Part shown: in pieces, positions 6,958 through 14,092 of the stretch
Numbering within the stretch: the first letter of the stretch is position 1
How the letters are laid out: every line of letters starts with the position of its first letter
DNA from: JBPYCR01 sp051846935
GTDB lineage: Bacteria; Bacillota; Bacilli; Bacillales; Amphibacillaceae
DNA: 17,311 nt
Assembly (NCBI RefSeq): GCF_051846935.1
Contig: NZ_JBPYCS010000041.1
Span: forward strand, 1-17,311
Direction: 5' to 3'
Notes under the pieces: generated by a model
The model's database searches: none
What the model saw: only the letters and a program-made list of their open reading frames with translations
Told to the model about the DNA's origin: nothing
Position numbers and translations under genes: made by a program

Positions 6958-7890
6958 ATGCTACGTTATATTGGAAAGCGGCTTTTAATTATGATTGTTA
7001 CATTATGGATTATTATTACGCTTACTTTTATTCTTATGGTAACATTACCTGGTTCGCCTTTTAATGATGAGAGAAATACATCGGAGGCAGTACTTCACAA
7101 TTTAAATGAACATTATAAATTAAACGAACCATATCATATTCAATATGTTCATTACTTAAAATCAATCGTTACTTTGGATTTAGGTCCCTCCATTAAACAC
7201 CGTAATCAAACGGTTAATGACTTACTAAGTCGTGGCTTTCCTATTTCTTTTGAACTTGGAATGATAACAATCATTGTTGCCCTTTTGTCAGGAATTACAT
7301 TAGGCACACTCGCTGCATTAAAGCATAATGGGATAGTTGATTATATGGCGATGACTTTTGCAGTTTTAGGGATTTCTATTCCTAACTTTGTGCTTGCAAC
7401 GTTACTCATCCAAAAACTAGCAGTTGACTGGAATCTATTGCCGCCTGCAACGTGGTCGAGCCCACTCCATATGGTTCTTCCAGTTTTAGCGCTAGCAACA
7501 GGACCTATGGCTATTATTGCTAGGCTTACTCGTTCCACTATGATTGAAGTTTTAACTCAAGATTATATCCAAATGGCCCGTGCAAAAGGATTACTACCGT
7601 GGCGAATTGTCTTACAGCATGCCCTTCGTAACGCCTTAATGCCAGTAGTTACAATTCTAGGTACATTGCTTGCTGGTATTTTGACAGGGACGTTTGTAAT
7701 AGAGAAAATATTTGCTATACCTGGTATGGGGCGTTATTTTGTTGAAAGCATTAACCAGCGAGACTATCCAGTAATTATGGGGACTACCGTTTTTTATAGT
7801 GCCTTTTTAATATTCTCCTTATTTTTAGTTGATCTCGCCTATGGACTTCTAGATCCTAGAATTAAAATTCATAAACAAAGGGGCGAGTAA
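6958..7890 (+). CDS. oppB: Oligopeptide ABC transporter permease OppB
   Basis: One of two membrane permeases of the Opp/Dpp peptide importer. I start at ATG 6958 (MLRYIGKRLLIM), which matches the conserved OppB N-terminus MLKYIGRRL and has AAGGAGA (6943-6949) at proper spacing. The earlier in-frame ATG at 6940 overlaps that SD and is unlikely. The 310 aa match the family (about 311 in B. subtilis). The sequence shows TM1 at about 9-30, a periplasmic domain with PGSPF and LGPSIKHR, then five more hydrophobic segments and the cytoplasmic EAA coupling loop ARAKGLLPWRIVLQHALRNALMPV. It is the first gene of a tight oppB-C-D cluster, and its stop is 1 nt from oppC. Confidence 0.94.
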   Translation: MLRYIGKRLLIMIVTLWIIITLTFILMVTLPGSPFNDERNTSEAVLHNLNEHYKLNEPYHIQYVHYLKSIVTLDLGPSIKHRNQTVNDLLSRGFPISFELGMITIIVALLSGITLGTLAALKHNGIVDYMAMTFAVLGISIPNFVLATLLIQKLAVDWNLLPPATWSSPLHMVLPVLALATGPMAIIARLTRSTMIEVLTQDYIQMARAKGLLPWRIVLQHALRNALMPVVTILGTLLAGILTGTFVIEKIFAIPGMGRYFVESINQRDYPVIMGTTVFYSAFLIFSLFLVDLAYGLLDPRIKIHKQRGE

Positions 7891-7891
7891 A

Positions 7892-8836
7892 TTGGATACG
7901 AAAAAAAAGAATCATTCTGCCACCATTTATGATGATTGGTTTGTTTTGCGGAAAAAAGAGCGTGGAGAACATGAAACTGTATCGCGACCTTCGTTATCCT
8001 ATTGGAAAGACGCATGGGTGCGATTACGTAAAAACAAACTCGCTATGTCTGGACTTATTTTTTTGTTCTTTTTGACAATTATGGCGATTGTAGGGCCAAT
8101 TCTTTCTCCTTTTGCCGTTAATCAGACGGACTTACCAAACCAATACCAGCCTCCATCGTCAACGTATTGGTTTGGTACGGATTCACATGGACGGGATGTA
8201 TTTACGAGAACGTGGTATGGTGCAAGAATTTCCTTATTCGTTGGCTTAATGGCAGCTTTAATTGACTTTCTAATAGGCATTATATATGGCGGTATTTCAG
8301 GCTATAAAGGTGGGCGTACGGATAATGTTATGATGCGTATCATTGAAATTTTATACGGCATTCCATATCTTCTTGTTGTAATTTTATTACTTGTAGTTAT
8401 GGGACCAAGCTTATTTACAATTATCATCGCATTAACTGTAACAGGATGGGTTGGAATGGCACGAATCGTTCGCGGACAAGTGATGCAAATAAAAAATTAT
8501 GAATTCGTTTTAGCGGCAACATCTTTTGGTAGTAAAACGTTACGGATTATACGACAGCATTTACTTCCAAATACAATGGGACCAATTATAGTTCAAGTAA
8601 CTTTAACTGTGCCAACAGCTATTTTTGCTGAAGCATTTTTAAGTTTTCTCGGGCTAGGTATACAATCTCCTCATGCAAGCTGGGGAACAATGGCTAATGA
8701 TGCTTTAGGAGCAATATTATCTGGATACTGGTGGACATTATTTTTTCCTGCGTTTTTTATTTCCTTTACAATGTTTGCTTTTAATGTTCTAGGTGATGGC
8801 TTACAAGATGCCCTTGACCCAAGGTTAAGAAAGTAG
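7892..8836 (+). CDS. oppC: Oligopeptide ABC transporter permease OppC
   Basis: Second membrane permease of the peptide importer, partner of OppB. The 314 aa carry a cytoplasmic N-terminal tail, the OppC_N segment around LSYWKDAWVRLRKNKLAMSGL (about 30-50), the conserved FGTDSHGRDVFTRTWYGARISL, and the permease domain with EAA loop AATSFGSKTLRIIRQHLLPNTMGPI. It ends with the usual GDGLQDALDPRLRK. The start is TTG, supported by AAAGGGG (7878-7884) seven nt upstream and by length close to the B. subtilis protein (305 aa). It follows oppB by 1 nt and precedes oppD by 8 nt, so the three are surely cotranscribed. Confidence 0.94.
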   Translation: MDTKKKNHSATIYDDWFVLRKKERGEHETVSRPSLSYWKDAWVRLRKNKLAMSGLIFLFFLTIMAIVGPILSPFAVNQTDLPNQYQPPSSTYWFGTDSHGRDVFTRTWYGARISLFVGLMAALIDFLIGIIYGGISGYKGGRTDNVMMRIIEILYGIPYLLVVILLLVVMGPSLFTIIIALTVTGWVGMARIVRGQVMQIKNYEFVLAATSFGSKTLRIIRQHLLPNTMGPIIVQVTLTVPTAIFAEAFLSFLGLGIQSPHASWGTMANDALGAILSGYWWTLFFPAFFISFTMFAFNVLGDGLQDALDPRLRK

Positions 8837-8844
8837 GTGGAGTC

Positions 8845-9855
8845 ATGTCAAAAACACTTGAAATTAATGATTTAAACGTAACATTTAACACATATGGTGG
8901 TACCGTTCAAGCCGTTCGAGGAATTAACTTTTATGTAAATAAAGGAGAAACTTTAGCTATTGTTGGGGAATCTGGTTGTGGAAAAAGCGTTACAGCCAAA
9001 GCAATTATGCGCCTAATCTCTAGTCCACCAGGAAAAATTACAAGTGGCTCAATTACGTTTAACGATAAGGACCTGTTGCTATTATCAGAAAAAGAAATGC
9101 GTAAATATCGCGGGGTACAACTATCCATGATTTTTCAAGACCCAATGACTGCACTAAATCCTACTCTTACGATTGGAACACAATTAATGGAAGGAATTCG
9201 ACAGCATCGCAATATGACCAAAAGCGATGCAAAACAAAGAGCGATAGAAATGATGGACCTTGTCGGCATTTCTAATCCAGCAGAAAGACTACAGCATTAT
9301 CCACACCAATTTAGTGGAGGGATGCGGCAAAGAATAGTAATTGCAATCGCATTAATTTGTAATCCTGAGCTATTAATTGCTGATGAACCGACGACAGCAC
9401 TAGATGTTACGATTCAAGCGCAAATTTTGGATCTGTTTCTTACAATTCAAAAAAAGACGGGGATATCAATTATTTTAATTACACATGACCTTGGCGTTGT
9501 AGCGAAGATTGCTGATCGCGTTGCTGTAATGTATGGAGGAAAAATAATTGAAACCGGAACAAAGAGGGAAATTTTTTATCACCCAAAACATCCATATACA
9601 AAGGGGCTCTTACACTCTGTACCTCGCCTTGATATGGCGGAAGAACAGCTGACTCCAATCGAAGGTACGCCACCTGATTTATTTTCACCTCCAATTGGAT
9701 GCCCATTTTCTGCAAGGTGCCCATATGCGATGAAAGTATGTGAAAAAGTTTATCCCTCCCCTTTTGAGTTGACATCTACGCACTATACGAATTGCTGGCT
9801 TCAGGACGAACGTGCAAAGGAAGTTATAAAGGAGGTGAATTCATTCAAAACGTAA
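8845..9855 (+). CDS. oppD: Oligopeptide ABC transporter ATPase OppD
   Basis: Cytoplasmic ATPase driving peptide import, normally working as a heterodimer with OppF. The 336 aa contain Walker A GESGCGKS (41-48), Q-loop Gln98 in FQDP, signature FSGGMRQR (156-163), Walker B LLIADEP (176-182) and switch His214. The C-terminal oligopeptide-transporter domain has cysteines 286, 292, 299 and 317 (GCPFSARCPYAMKVC...C), the arrangement that binds an Fe-S cluster in some OppD/DppD proteins. ATG 8845 follows GGTGGAG at good spacing. The last codons contain a perfect SD-like AAAGGAGGTGA (9828-9838) with no gene start after it. Confidence 0.95.
   Translation: MSKTLEINDLNVTFNTYGGTVQAVRGINFYVNKGETLAIVGESGCGKSVTAKAIMRLISSPPGKITSGSITFNDKDLLLLSEKEMRKYRGVQLSMIFQDPMTALNPTLTIGTQLMEGIRQHRNMTKSDAKQRAIEMMDLVGISNPAERLQHYPHQFSGGMRQRIVIAIALICNPELLIADEPTTALDVTIQAQILDLFLTIQKKTGISIILITHDLGVVAKIADRVAVMYGGKIIETGTKREIFYHPKHPYTKGLLHSVPRLDMAEEQLTPIEGTPPDLFSPPIGCPFSARCPYAMKVCEKVYPSPFELTSTHYTNCWLQDERAKEVIKEVNSFKT
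9828..9838 (+). promoter_or_regulatory. Orphan Shine-Dalgarno-like sequence at the end of oppD
   Basis: AAAGGAGGTGA is a full complement of the 16S rRNA 3' end. No ATG, GTG or TTG follows within 5-12 nt; the next ATG (9856) is followed at once by TAG. It may be a chance result of the codons AAG GAG GTG, or a leftover ribosome site of a gene once located directly after oppD, such as oppF. Confidence 0.35.
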
Positions 9856-9916
9856 ATGTAGGCAGCTTATGACAACTCTCATTTTCACTGTTTTTTAAAT
9901 ATGTTATTTATTAAAA

Positions 9917-9935
9917 TCTAGATTATCTATCTAGA
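9917..9935 (+). promoter_or_regulatory. Inverted repeat in the oppA leader
   Basis: TCTAGAT and ATCTAGA form perfect 7-bp arms around a 5-nt loop TATCT, ending just before the AAGGGGGAT ribosome site of oppA. It could be an operator or an RNA hairpin acting on oppA translation or mRNA stability. It has no T-tract, so it is not a terminator. I see no good sigma-A promoter in the 98-nt oppD-oppA gap. Confidence 0.35.
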
Positions 9936-9953
9936 AAAAAGGGGGATATTAAC

Positions 9954-11609
9954 TTGAAAAAATGGATTGCTTTCATTGCCATTGGATTACTAATAGGAGT
10001 ATTAGCTGCTTGTACTACTAAGGACAGTGCAACCAAAGAACCTAAAGATACAACGAATGCTCCGGAAGAACCAGCCAATGAAACAGAAGATGAAGAAAAT
10101 GGGTTGAAAACTTTATATATGAATAATGGGAATGAACCAACATCTTTTGATCCTGCTGTTGGTTTTGATTCAGTTTCTTGGAATGCATTGAATAACTTAA
10201 TGGAAGGTCTCACGAGGTTAGGCCAAAGTCATGAGCCTGAAGCTGCTATTGCTGAAAAATGGGATGTGTCGGAAGATGGAACTGTCTACACGTTCCATAT
10301 TCGCGATAATGCGAACTGGTCAAACGGCGATACAGTAACAGCGGAAGATTTTGTTTACGCTTGGACGCACTTACTAAATCCTGATACAGGTTCACCGGCT
10401 GCATTTTTAGGTTACTTTATTGAAGGTGGAGAGGAATATAACAGTGGAGAAGCAACAGCAAAAGACTTAGCAATAAAAGCTGTAGATGATAAAACGTTTG
10501 AAGTTAAATTAAATGCACCTACTGGATACTTTTTACACGTTATTTCCAACCCTGCTTTTTTCCCAGTAAATAAAGCAGTAGCTGAGGAAAATCCTGAATG
10601 GCATGCGGAAGCCGATACTTTTGTTTCTAACGGGCCGTTCGCTCTTGCAGAATGGGCACATAACAGTCATATTGTAATGCATAGGAATGAGCATTATTGG
10701 GATAAGGACACGGTAAAAATTGATGAAGTTCATTGGGCAATGGTAGATGATCCGAATACAGAATACCAAATGTTTGAAACGGGTGAGTTAGACGTTACAG
10801 GGATACCTTCAGAATTATCAGATCAACTTATTGATGGAGATAATGTCCAAATTTCCGATCAAGGTGGATTGTATTTTTACCGATTTAACTTAACTAAGGA
10901 GCCTTTTCAAAATAAAAAAATAAGAAAAGCTTTTGCATTAGCTGTCAATCAAGAAGAAATTGTTGAATATGTAACTAAAAATAAAGAAGTTCCAGCAAAA
11001 GGATTCGTATCGCCCGGATTTACAAATCCATCTGGGGAAGATTTTCGAGATGTGAACGGGGATTTGATAAATTTCAATGCAGAGGACGCGAAAAAGCTTC
11101 TTGAAGAAGGTATGAAAGAAGAAGGATATGACGAGCTACCAGAAATCACACTATCGTACAACACAAGCGAAACACACAAGGCAATTGCTGAAACATTGCA
11201 GAGCATGTACAGTGAACATCTAGGTGTAGAAGTTACCCTAGAAAACACTGAATGGTCTGTATTTCTAGACGATCAGAAGGGTTTAAATCTCCAATTTTCG
11301 CGAAGTTCATTTTTATTCGACTATGGTGATCCAGTTAATTTCCTTGAAAGCTTCATTACCGATTCAACAATGAATCGAACTGGCTATTCCAATGCAACAT
11401 ATGATCAGCTTATTGCAAATATAAAACAAGAAGCAGATGAAAGTAAACGATGGGATTTAATGTATGAAGCTGAAAAAATATTGGCTGAGGATGTCCCATT
11501 TTTACCTATTCATTATTATAACCATGTCCATATTTATAAAGATGGTGTAACAGGAGTCGTTCGTCACCCTGTTGGCTATTTGGAGTTAAAATGGGCAGAT
11601 AAAAATTAA
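9954..11609 (+). CDS. oppA: Oligopeptide-binding lipoprotein OppA
   Basis: Extracellular, membrane-anchored substrate-binding protein of the peptide importer (SBP_bac_5 family). I start at TTG 9954 because AAGGGGGAT (9938-9946) is 7 nt upstream and it yields a complete lipoprotein signal: MKKWIAF, a hydrophobic stretch and lipobox LAAC with lipidated Cys20. An acidic linker rich in Thr, Glu, Asn (about 21-47) precedes the binding domain, which begins at LKTLYMNNGNEPTSFDPAVGFD. Family features include the Q/DLAIKAVDDKTFEVKL region, SNGPFALAEW, and FQNKKIRKAFALAVNQEEIVEYV. The 551 aa are full length. The gene sits between oppD and oppF rather than at an end of the operon. Peptide specificity cannot be read from the sequence. 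Confidence 0.93.
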   Translation: MKKWIAFIAIGLLIGVLAACTTKDSATKEPKDTTNAPEEPANETEDEENGLKTLYMNNGNEPTSFDPAVGFDSVSWNALNNLMEGLTRLGQSHEPEAAIAEKWDVSEDGTVYTFHIRDNANWSNGDTVTAEDFVYAWTHLLNPDTGSPAAFLGYFIEGGEEYNSGEATAKDLAIKAVDDKTFEVKLNAPTGYFLHVISNPAFFPVNKAVAEENPEWHAEADTFVSNGPFALAEWAHNSHIVMHRNEHYWDKDTVKIDEVHWAMVDDPNTEYQMFETGELDVTGIPSELSDQLIDGDNVQISDQGGLYFYRFNLTKEPFQNKKIRKAFALAVNQEEIVEYVTKNKEVPAKGFVSPGFTNPSGEDFRDVNGDLINFNAEDAKKLLEEGMKEEGYDELPEITLSYNTSETHKAIAETLQSMYSEHLGVEVTLENTEWSVFLDDQKGLNLQFSRSSFLFDYGDPVNFLESFITDSTMNRTGYSNATYDQLIANIKQEADESKRWDLMYEAEKILAEDVPFLPIHYYNHVHIYKDGVTGVVRHPVGYLELKWADKN

Positions 11610-11624
11610 GTAATACTAAAAGCG

Positions 11625-11672
11625 CCTGCGAGTATTTCAAATAATATGCTCGCAGGATTCCTTTGTTTTTTC
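11625..11672 (+). terminator. Rho-independent terminator after oppA
   Basis: CCTGCGAGTATT (11625-11636) pairs with AATATGCTCGCAGG (11643-11656) apart from a 2-nt bulge, followed by a T-rich tail including TTGTTTTTT. It lies 15 nt after the oppA stop and separates oppBCDA from oppF. Confidence 0.8.
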
Positions 11673-11903
11673 ACCCGTATTGTACTAAAACCAGCGACAA
11701 CAATGAGAGCAAGGACATTTGTTTTTTCGGCAATGAGAATAGATTTTTAAAACTCATCTTTTTACAAACGTCGGATATAGAGATGGAATGCTTTATATTC
11801 TATAAGCCGAAAGAAAAATTCAAATAATTAACATAATAGAAGTTTATGAGGCTGCGCTATATTCCATTCGAGGTAAATCAAAATAGAGAAAGGAGCAAAA
11901 GTT

Positions 11904-12872
11904 ATGACGGAAAAATTACTTGAAATCAATCGTTTAAAAAAATATTTTTATATCGATCGACGAACGAGATTAAAAGCTGTTGATGATGTTACCTTCCATA
12001 TAATTAAAGGAGAAACTTATGGACTTGTAGGTGAATCTGGCTGTGGTAAATCAACAATAGGTAGAACGATTTTACAGCTTTATGAAAAGACTGGTGGAGA
12101 AATTATTTATGAAGGACGTAATGTAGATACATTTACTAACATAGAAAAATTTCATCAGCACCGAAAACAACAAATGATTTTTCAAGACCCGTATGCATCT
12201 TTAAATCCTAGATTAACTGTTCGTGAGTTAATTATGGAACCGATGGAAATACACCGAAAATATACTAAACACGAAGATTATTTGCAACGTGTATATGAAT
12301 TATTGGAAGAGGTTGGGCTAAATAAAGATCACGCTAACCGATATCCTCATGAATTTAGCGGTGGACAACGGCAACGTATTGGAATTGCACGAGCACTTTC
12401 GCTCGATCCTAATTTTATTATTGCCGATGAACCGATTTCCGCTTTAGATGTATCTGTTCAAGCACAAGTTATAAATCTTTTACAAAAGTTACAAGCTGAA
12501 AAAGGATTAACATACCTATTTATAGCCCATGATTTGTCAATGGTCAAACATATTTCTAACCGGATTGGTGTAATGTATTTAGGCAATTTACTGGAACAAG
12601 CAAATAGCAAAGCGTTATACGATAATCCACTCCATCCATATACGCAAGCATTACTATCTGCAATTCCTATTCCGGATCCTGATCTTGAAAAAAGTAGAGA
12701 ACGTATACTACTAAAAGGTGAAATACCAAGTCCAATTAACCCTCCAAGTGGTTGTGTATTCCGGACCCGCTGCCCTTTTAAAATGGATATATGTGCAAAT
12801 GAAAAGCCTACTTGGAAGGAAATAGAAAAAGACCATTATACCGCTTGTCATTTATACAAAACAAAAAATTAA
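11904..12872 (+). CDS. oppF: Oligopeptide ABC transporter ATPase OppF
   Basis: Second ATPase of the peptide importer, partner of OppD. The 322 aa show Walker A GESGCGKST (43-51), Q-loop Gln94 in FQDP, signature SGGQRQR (152-158), Walker B FIIADEP (171-177) and switch His209. The C-terminal domain keeps cysteines 284, 290, 297 and 315 in the same spacing as OppD, a likely Fe-S site. ATG 11904 follows AAAGGAG (11889-11895). Unlike the usual oppD-oppF pairing, the gene is 294 bp downstream of oppA beyond a terminator, so it probably needs its own promoter or read-through; I see no convincing promoter in that gap. Confidence 0.94.
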   Translation: MTEKLLEINRLKKYFYIDRRTRLKAVDDVTFHIIKGETYGLVGESGCGKSTIGRTILQLYEKTGGEIIYEGRNVDTFTNIEKFHQHRKQQMIFQDPYASLNPRLTVRELIMEPMEIHRKYTKHEDYLQRVYELLEEVGLNKDHANRYPHEFSGGQRQRIGIARALSLDPNFIIADEPISALDVSVQAQVINLLQKLQAEKGLTYLFIAHDLSMVKHISNRIGVMYLGNLLEQANSKALYDNPLHPYTQALLSAIPIPDPDLEKSRERILLKGEIPSPINPPSGCVFRTRCPFKMDICANEKPTWKEIEKDHYTACHLYKTKN

Positions 12873-12885
12873 CGAACAGTCGTGT

Positions 12886-12900
12886 CGATTCAATGAATCG
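12886..12900. repeat. Palindrome downstream of oppF
   Basis: CGATTCA and TGAATCG are perfect 7-bp arms around one A. An outer pairing AACGA (12871-12875) / TCGTT (12903-12907) could extend it, but no T-tract follows. It starts 13 nt after the oppF stop, so it may protect or weakly end the oppF transcript. Confidence 0.4.
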
Positions 12901-13020
12901 TATCGTTAGTAATATACCTGCCTTTTATTAGCACTGTTTTTGAGAGTCAAGGACTAATCTATTTTATCTAGTAAAGATTGGGTCGAATTAGATTGTGGAA
13001 AATCAGGTAGCACTTACGAG

Positions 13021-13110
13021 ACGAGCGAATTCCCCAGTAAGAGGTAAGAGATTGGTGAGACCCCACTAGCTAGCTTAGCACAAGGAGGCTCACCACTCAC
13101 CGCCGATATG
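13021..13110 (+). repeat. Degenerate copy of a Bacillaceae intergenic repeat (first copy)
   Basis: The segment GGTGAGACCCC...AAGGAGGCTCACC...CACCGCC resembles the middle of an intergenic repeat I recall from many Bacillaceae genomes (GAGACCCCGCAGGAG... then GAGGAGGCTCACCGCC). TGGTGAG (13053-13059) and CTCACCA (13089-13095) form perfect arms of a hairpin, with AGCTAGCT in the loop. It is GC-richer than its surroundings. The family match is from memory, not a search. Confidence 0.45.
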
Positions 13111-13277
13111 CGAGTATAATTTATGAGCAAAAACATTAGAATGCTTCCCCTTATCGATTATTATCCGAATACTTACAAAAATTAACCTTCAAATAAGAAC
13201 ACCATTTCGGCAATATATGTTACCTTCTGCAGACGGATCGTGCACCGTCTAAGTGAAGCACGTTCTATTTTTCGAAT

Positions 13278-13298
13278 TTAACGTAGCGACTACGTTAA
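13278..13298. repeat. Perfect 9-bp inverted repeat
   Basis: Arms TTAACGTAG (13278-13286) and CTACGTTAA (13290-13298) flank a 3-nt loop CGA. There is no T-tract on either side, so a plain terminator is unlikely. It stands in DNA without genes, and its role is unknown. Confidence 0.5.
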
Positions 13299-13361
13299 GT
13301 CGTGTCCTCTAATACGCAGTGTAGAAACCCTTCTTTTATTTCTATATAAAGGTTGTACAAT

Positions 13362-13522
13362 ATGGTAAAAAAACAACATTCCTTTTTGGTAGGGAAATGT
13401 GAAGGAAATTCATTAACGGATTTTCTAATAGAAAACAAGTGAATTTCCCTGTACAAAAAAGATCGTCGAACACCATATCCAGGAGAGAAATCACTTATCG
13501 ATTCACTTATAAAAACTATTAG
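13362..13522 (+). pseudogene. Possible fragment of a RluA-family pseudouridine synthase
   Basis: ATG 13362 follows AAAGG at 9-nt spacing and opens MVKKQHSFLVGKCEGNSLTDFLIENK, then stops at TGA 13440-13442. In another frame the DNA continues VNFPVQKRSSNTI...SRREITYRFTYK to TAG 13520-13522. The pattern (EG.SL.DFL, then FP..SRNT, SRREI) recalls the N-terminal S4-like region of RluA/RluD-type synthases, with a frameshift and small deletions. No catalytic domain follows. The match is from memory and weak. An inverted repeat GGAAATTCA / TGAATTTCC (about 13404-13447) overlaps it. Confidence 0.25.
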
Positions 13523-13529
13523 TCCTCTT

Positions 13530-13690
13530 TAAGCTGAATGGAACGAAAGTCGACGGACTCCTGCGGAAATAGCAAGCGGCCGAAGATCAATGTAGCAACT
13601 CGGATAGAGGAACTACAGAAACTGAGGTCGTGCCCCACGGAAAGCCTGTCGGCTGTAGTGCAAGTCAGCGAAATCAGAGCACAAGCTTCC
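13530..13690 (+). repeat. Degenerate copy of a Bacillaceae intergenic repeat (second copy)
   Basis: The stretch contains GGAACGAAAGTCGACGGAC, CTCCTGCGGAAATAGCAAGC, then GGTCGTGCCCCACGGAAAGC and GTCGGCTGTAGTGCAAGTCA. These follow in order the landmarks of the repeat family proposed for 13021-13110: a GGACTCCTGCGGGA start and a CCCCGCGGAAAGCG end. It is markedly GC-richer than the flanks and has no ORF. The copy looks decayed at several positions. Confidence 0.5.
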
Positions 13691-13753
13691 ATGTTTAGTT
13701 CTACTTAATTAGTAGATATTCCTTAACTTAAAATACATCATCAACGTCACTAT

Positions 13754-13788
13754 AAAAAAACGAGCATATGCAATTAATTCACATGCTC
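13754..13788 (-). terminator. Rho-independent terminator overlapping the end of yrhC
   Basis: Read on the - strand, GAGCATGTG (13788-13780) pairs with CATATGCTC (13770-13762) with one G-U pair and is followed by seven T. It overlaps the yrhC stop codon. It ends the leftward transcript where it meets the gene-poor region. Confidence 0.85.
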
Positions 13789-14016
13789 ATCTTGATCAAG
13801 CTTTTTCATAATTTGATGTCTTTTATAGAAAAGGACTACGACTAATGCTAAAGAAGTACAAGCAAGAATAAATAATAGTTCTCCGTTTCGTGCTGGCTCT
13901 ATATATGTTTTAATTATTGCCCCTATATAAAAATAACTGCTTAACATAATTAAAGTTAATGAAAAACGTTCATAATCCATTCGTTTCCATTCCATTTCTT
14001 TACGTGATTCATTCAT
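13774..14016 (-). CDS. yrhC: YrhC-like small membrane protein
   Basis: An 80-aa protein of unknown function resembling YrhC of B. subtilis (about 76 aa), which also lies near mtnN. It has a basic/acidic N-terminal stretch (MNESRKEMEWKRMDYERF), two hydrophobic segments at about 20-38 (LTLIMLSSYFYIGAIIKTY) and 48-65 (LFILACTSLALVVVLFYK), and a charged tail, so it is probably a two-helix membrane protein. The ATG follows AAGGGGG at good spacing. It has its own extended -10 promoter-like site upstream and a terminator at the stop codon. In B. subtilis mccA and mccB separate mtnN and yrhC; here they are only 76 nt apart. Confidence 0.8.
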   Translation of the reverse strand: MNESRKEMEWKRMDYERFSLTLIMLSSYFYIGAIIKTYIEPARNGELLFILACTSLALVVVLFYKRHQIMKKLDQDEHVN

Positions 14017-14036
14017 TAAAATGCCCCCTTGGAAGC

Positions 14037-14064
14037 ATTATATCACAGACATTTAATGTGATAA
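14037..14064 (-). promoter_or_regulatory. Candidate yrhC promoter with a palindrome in the spacer
   Basis: On the - strand a TATAAT -10 (14042-14037) is preceded by TG one base away (extended -10) and by TTATCA (14064-14059, 4 of 6 to TTGACA) at 16-nt spacing. The transcript would start about 15 nt before the yrhC ATG. A perfect inverted repeat TATCACA-N9-TGTGATA (14041-14063) covers the spacer and -35, a typical place for a repressor operator. Confidence 0.55.
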
Positions 14065-14092
14065 CTATGAAATTCATGGAAATGGAGTATGC

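Larger units (their letters stand above)
12873..13753. other. Gene-poor stretch between convergent oppF and yrhC
   Basis: About 0.9 kb with no intact gene. It contains the palindrome after oppF, two degenerate copies of a GC-richer intergenic repeat (about 13021-13110 and 13530-13690), a perfect hairpin at 13278-13298, arms AGACGG / CCGTCT near 13231-13250, and a possible gene fragment at 13362-13522. The mosaic of decayed pieces suggests past insertions or deletions. Confidence 0.6.

Noticed and set aside
6940..7890. ATG 6940 as start of oppB
   Set aside because: It overlaps the AAGGAGA ribosome site; ATG 6958 matches the conserved N-terminus.
13123..13185. 20-codon ORF starting ATGAGCAAA next to a TATAAT-like string
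   Set aside because: It has no SD, is very short and shows no recognisable product.
12873..13753. CRISPR array or intact insertion sequence in the gene-poor gap
   Set aside because: There are no evenly spaced direct repeats and no transposase frame; only short inverted repeats and two degenerate repeat copies are present.
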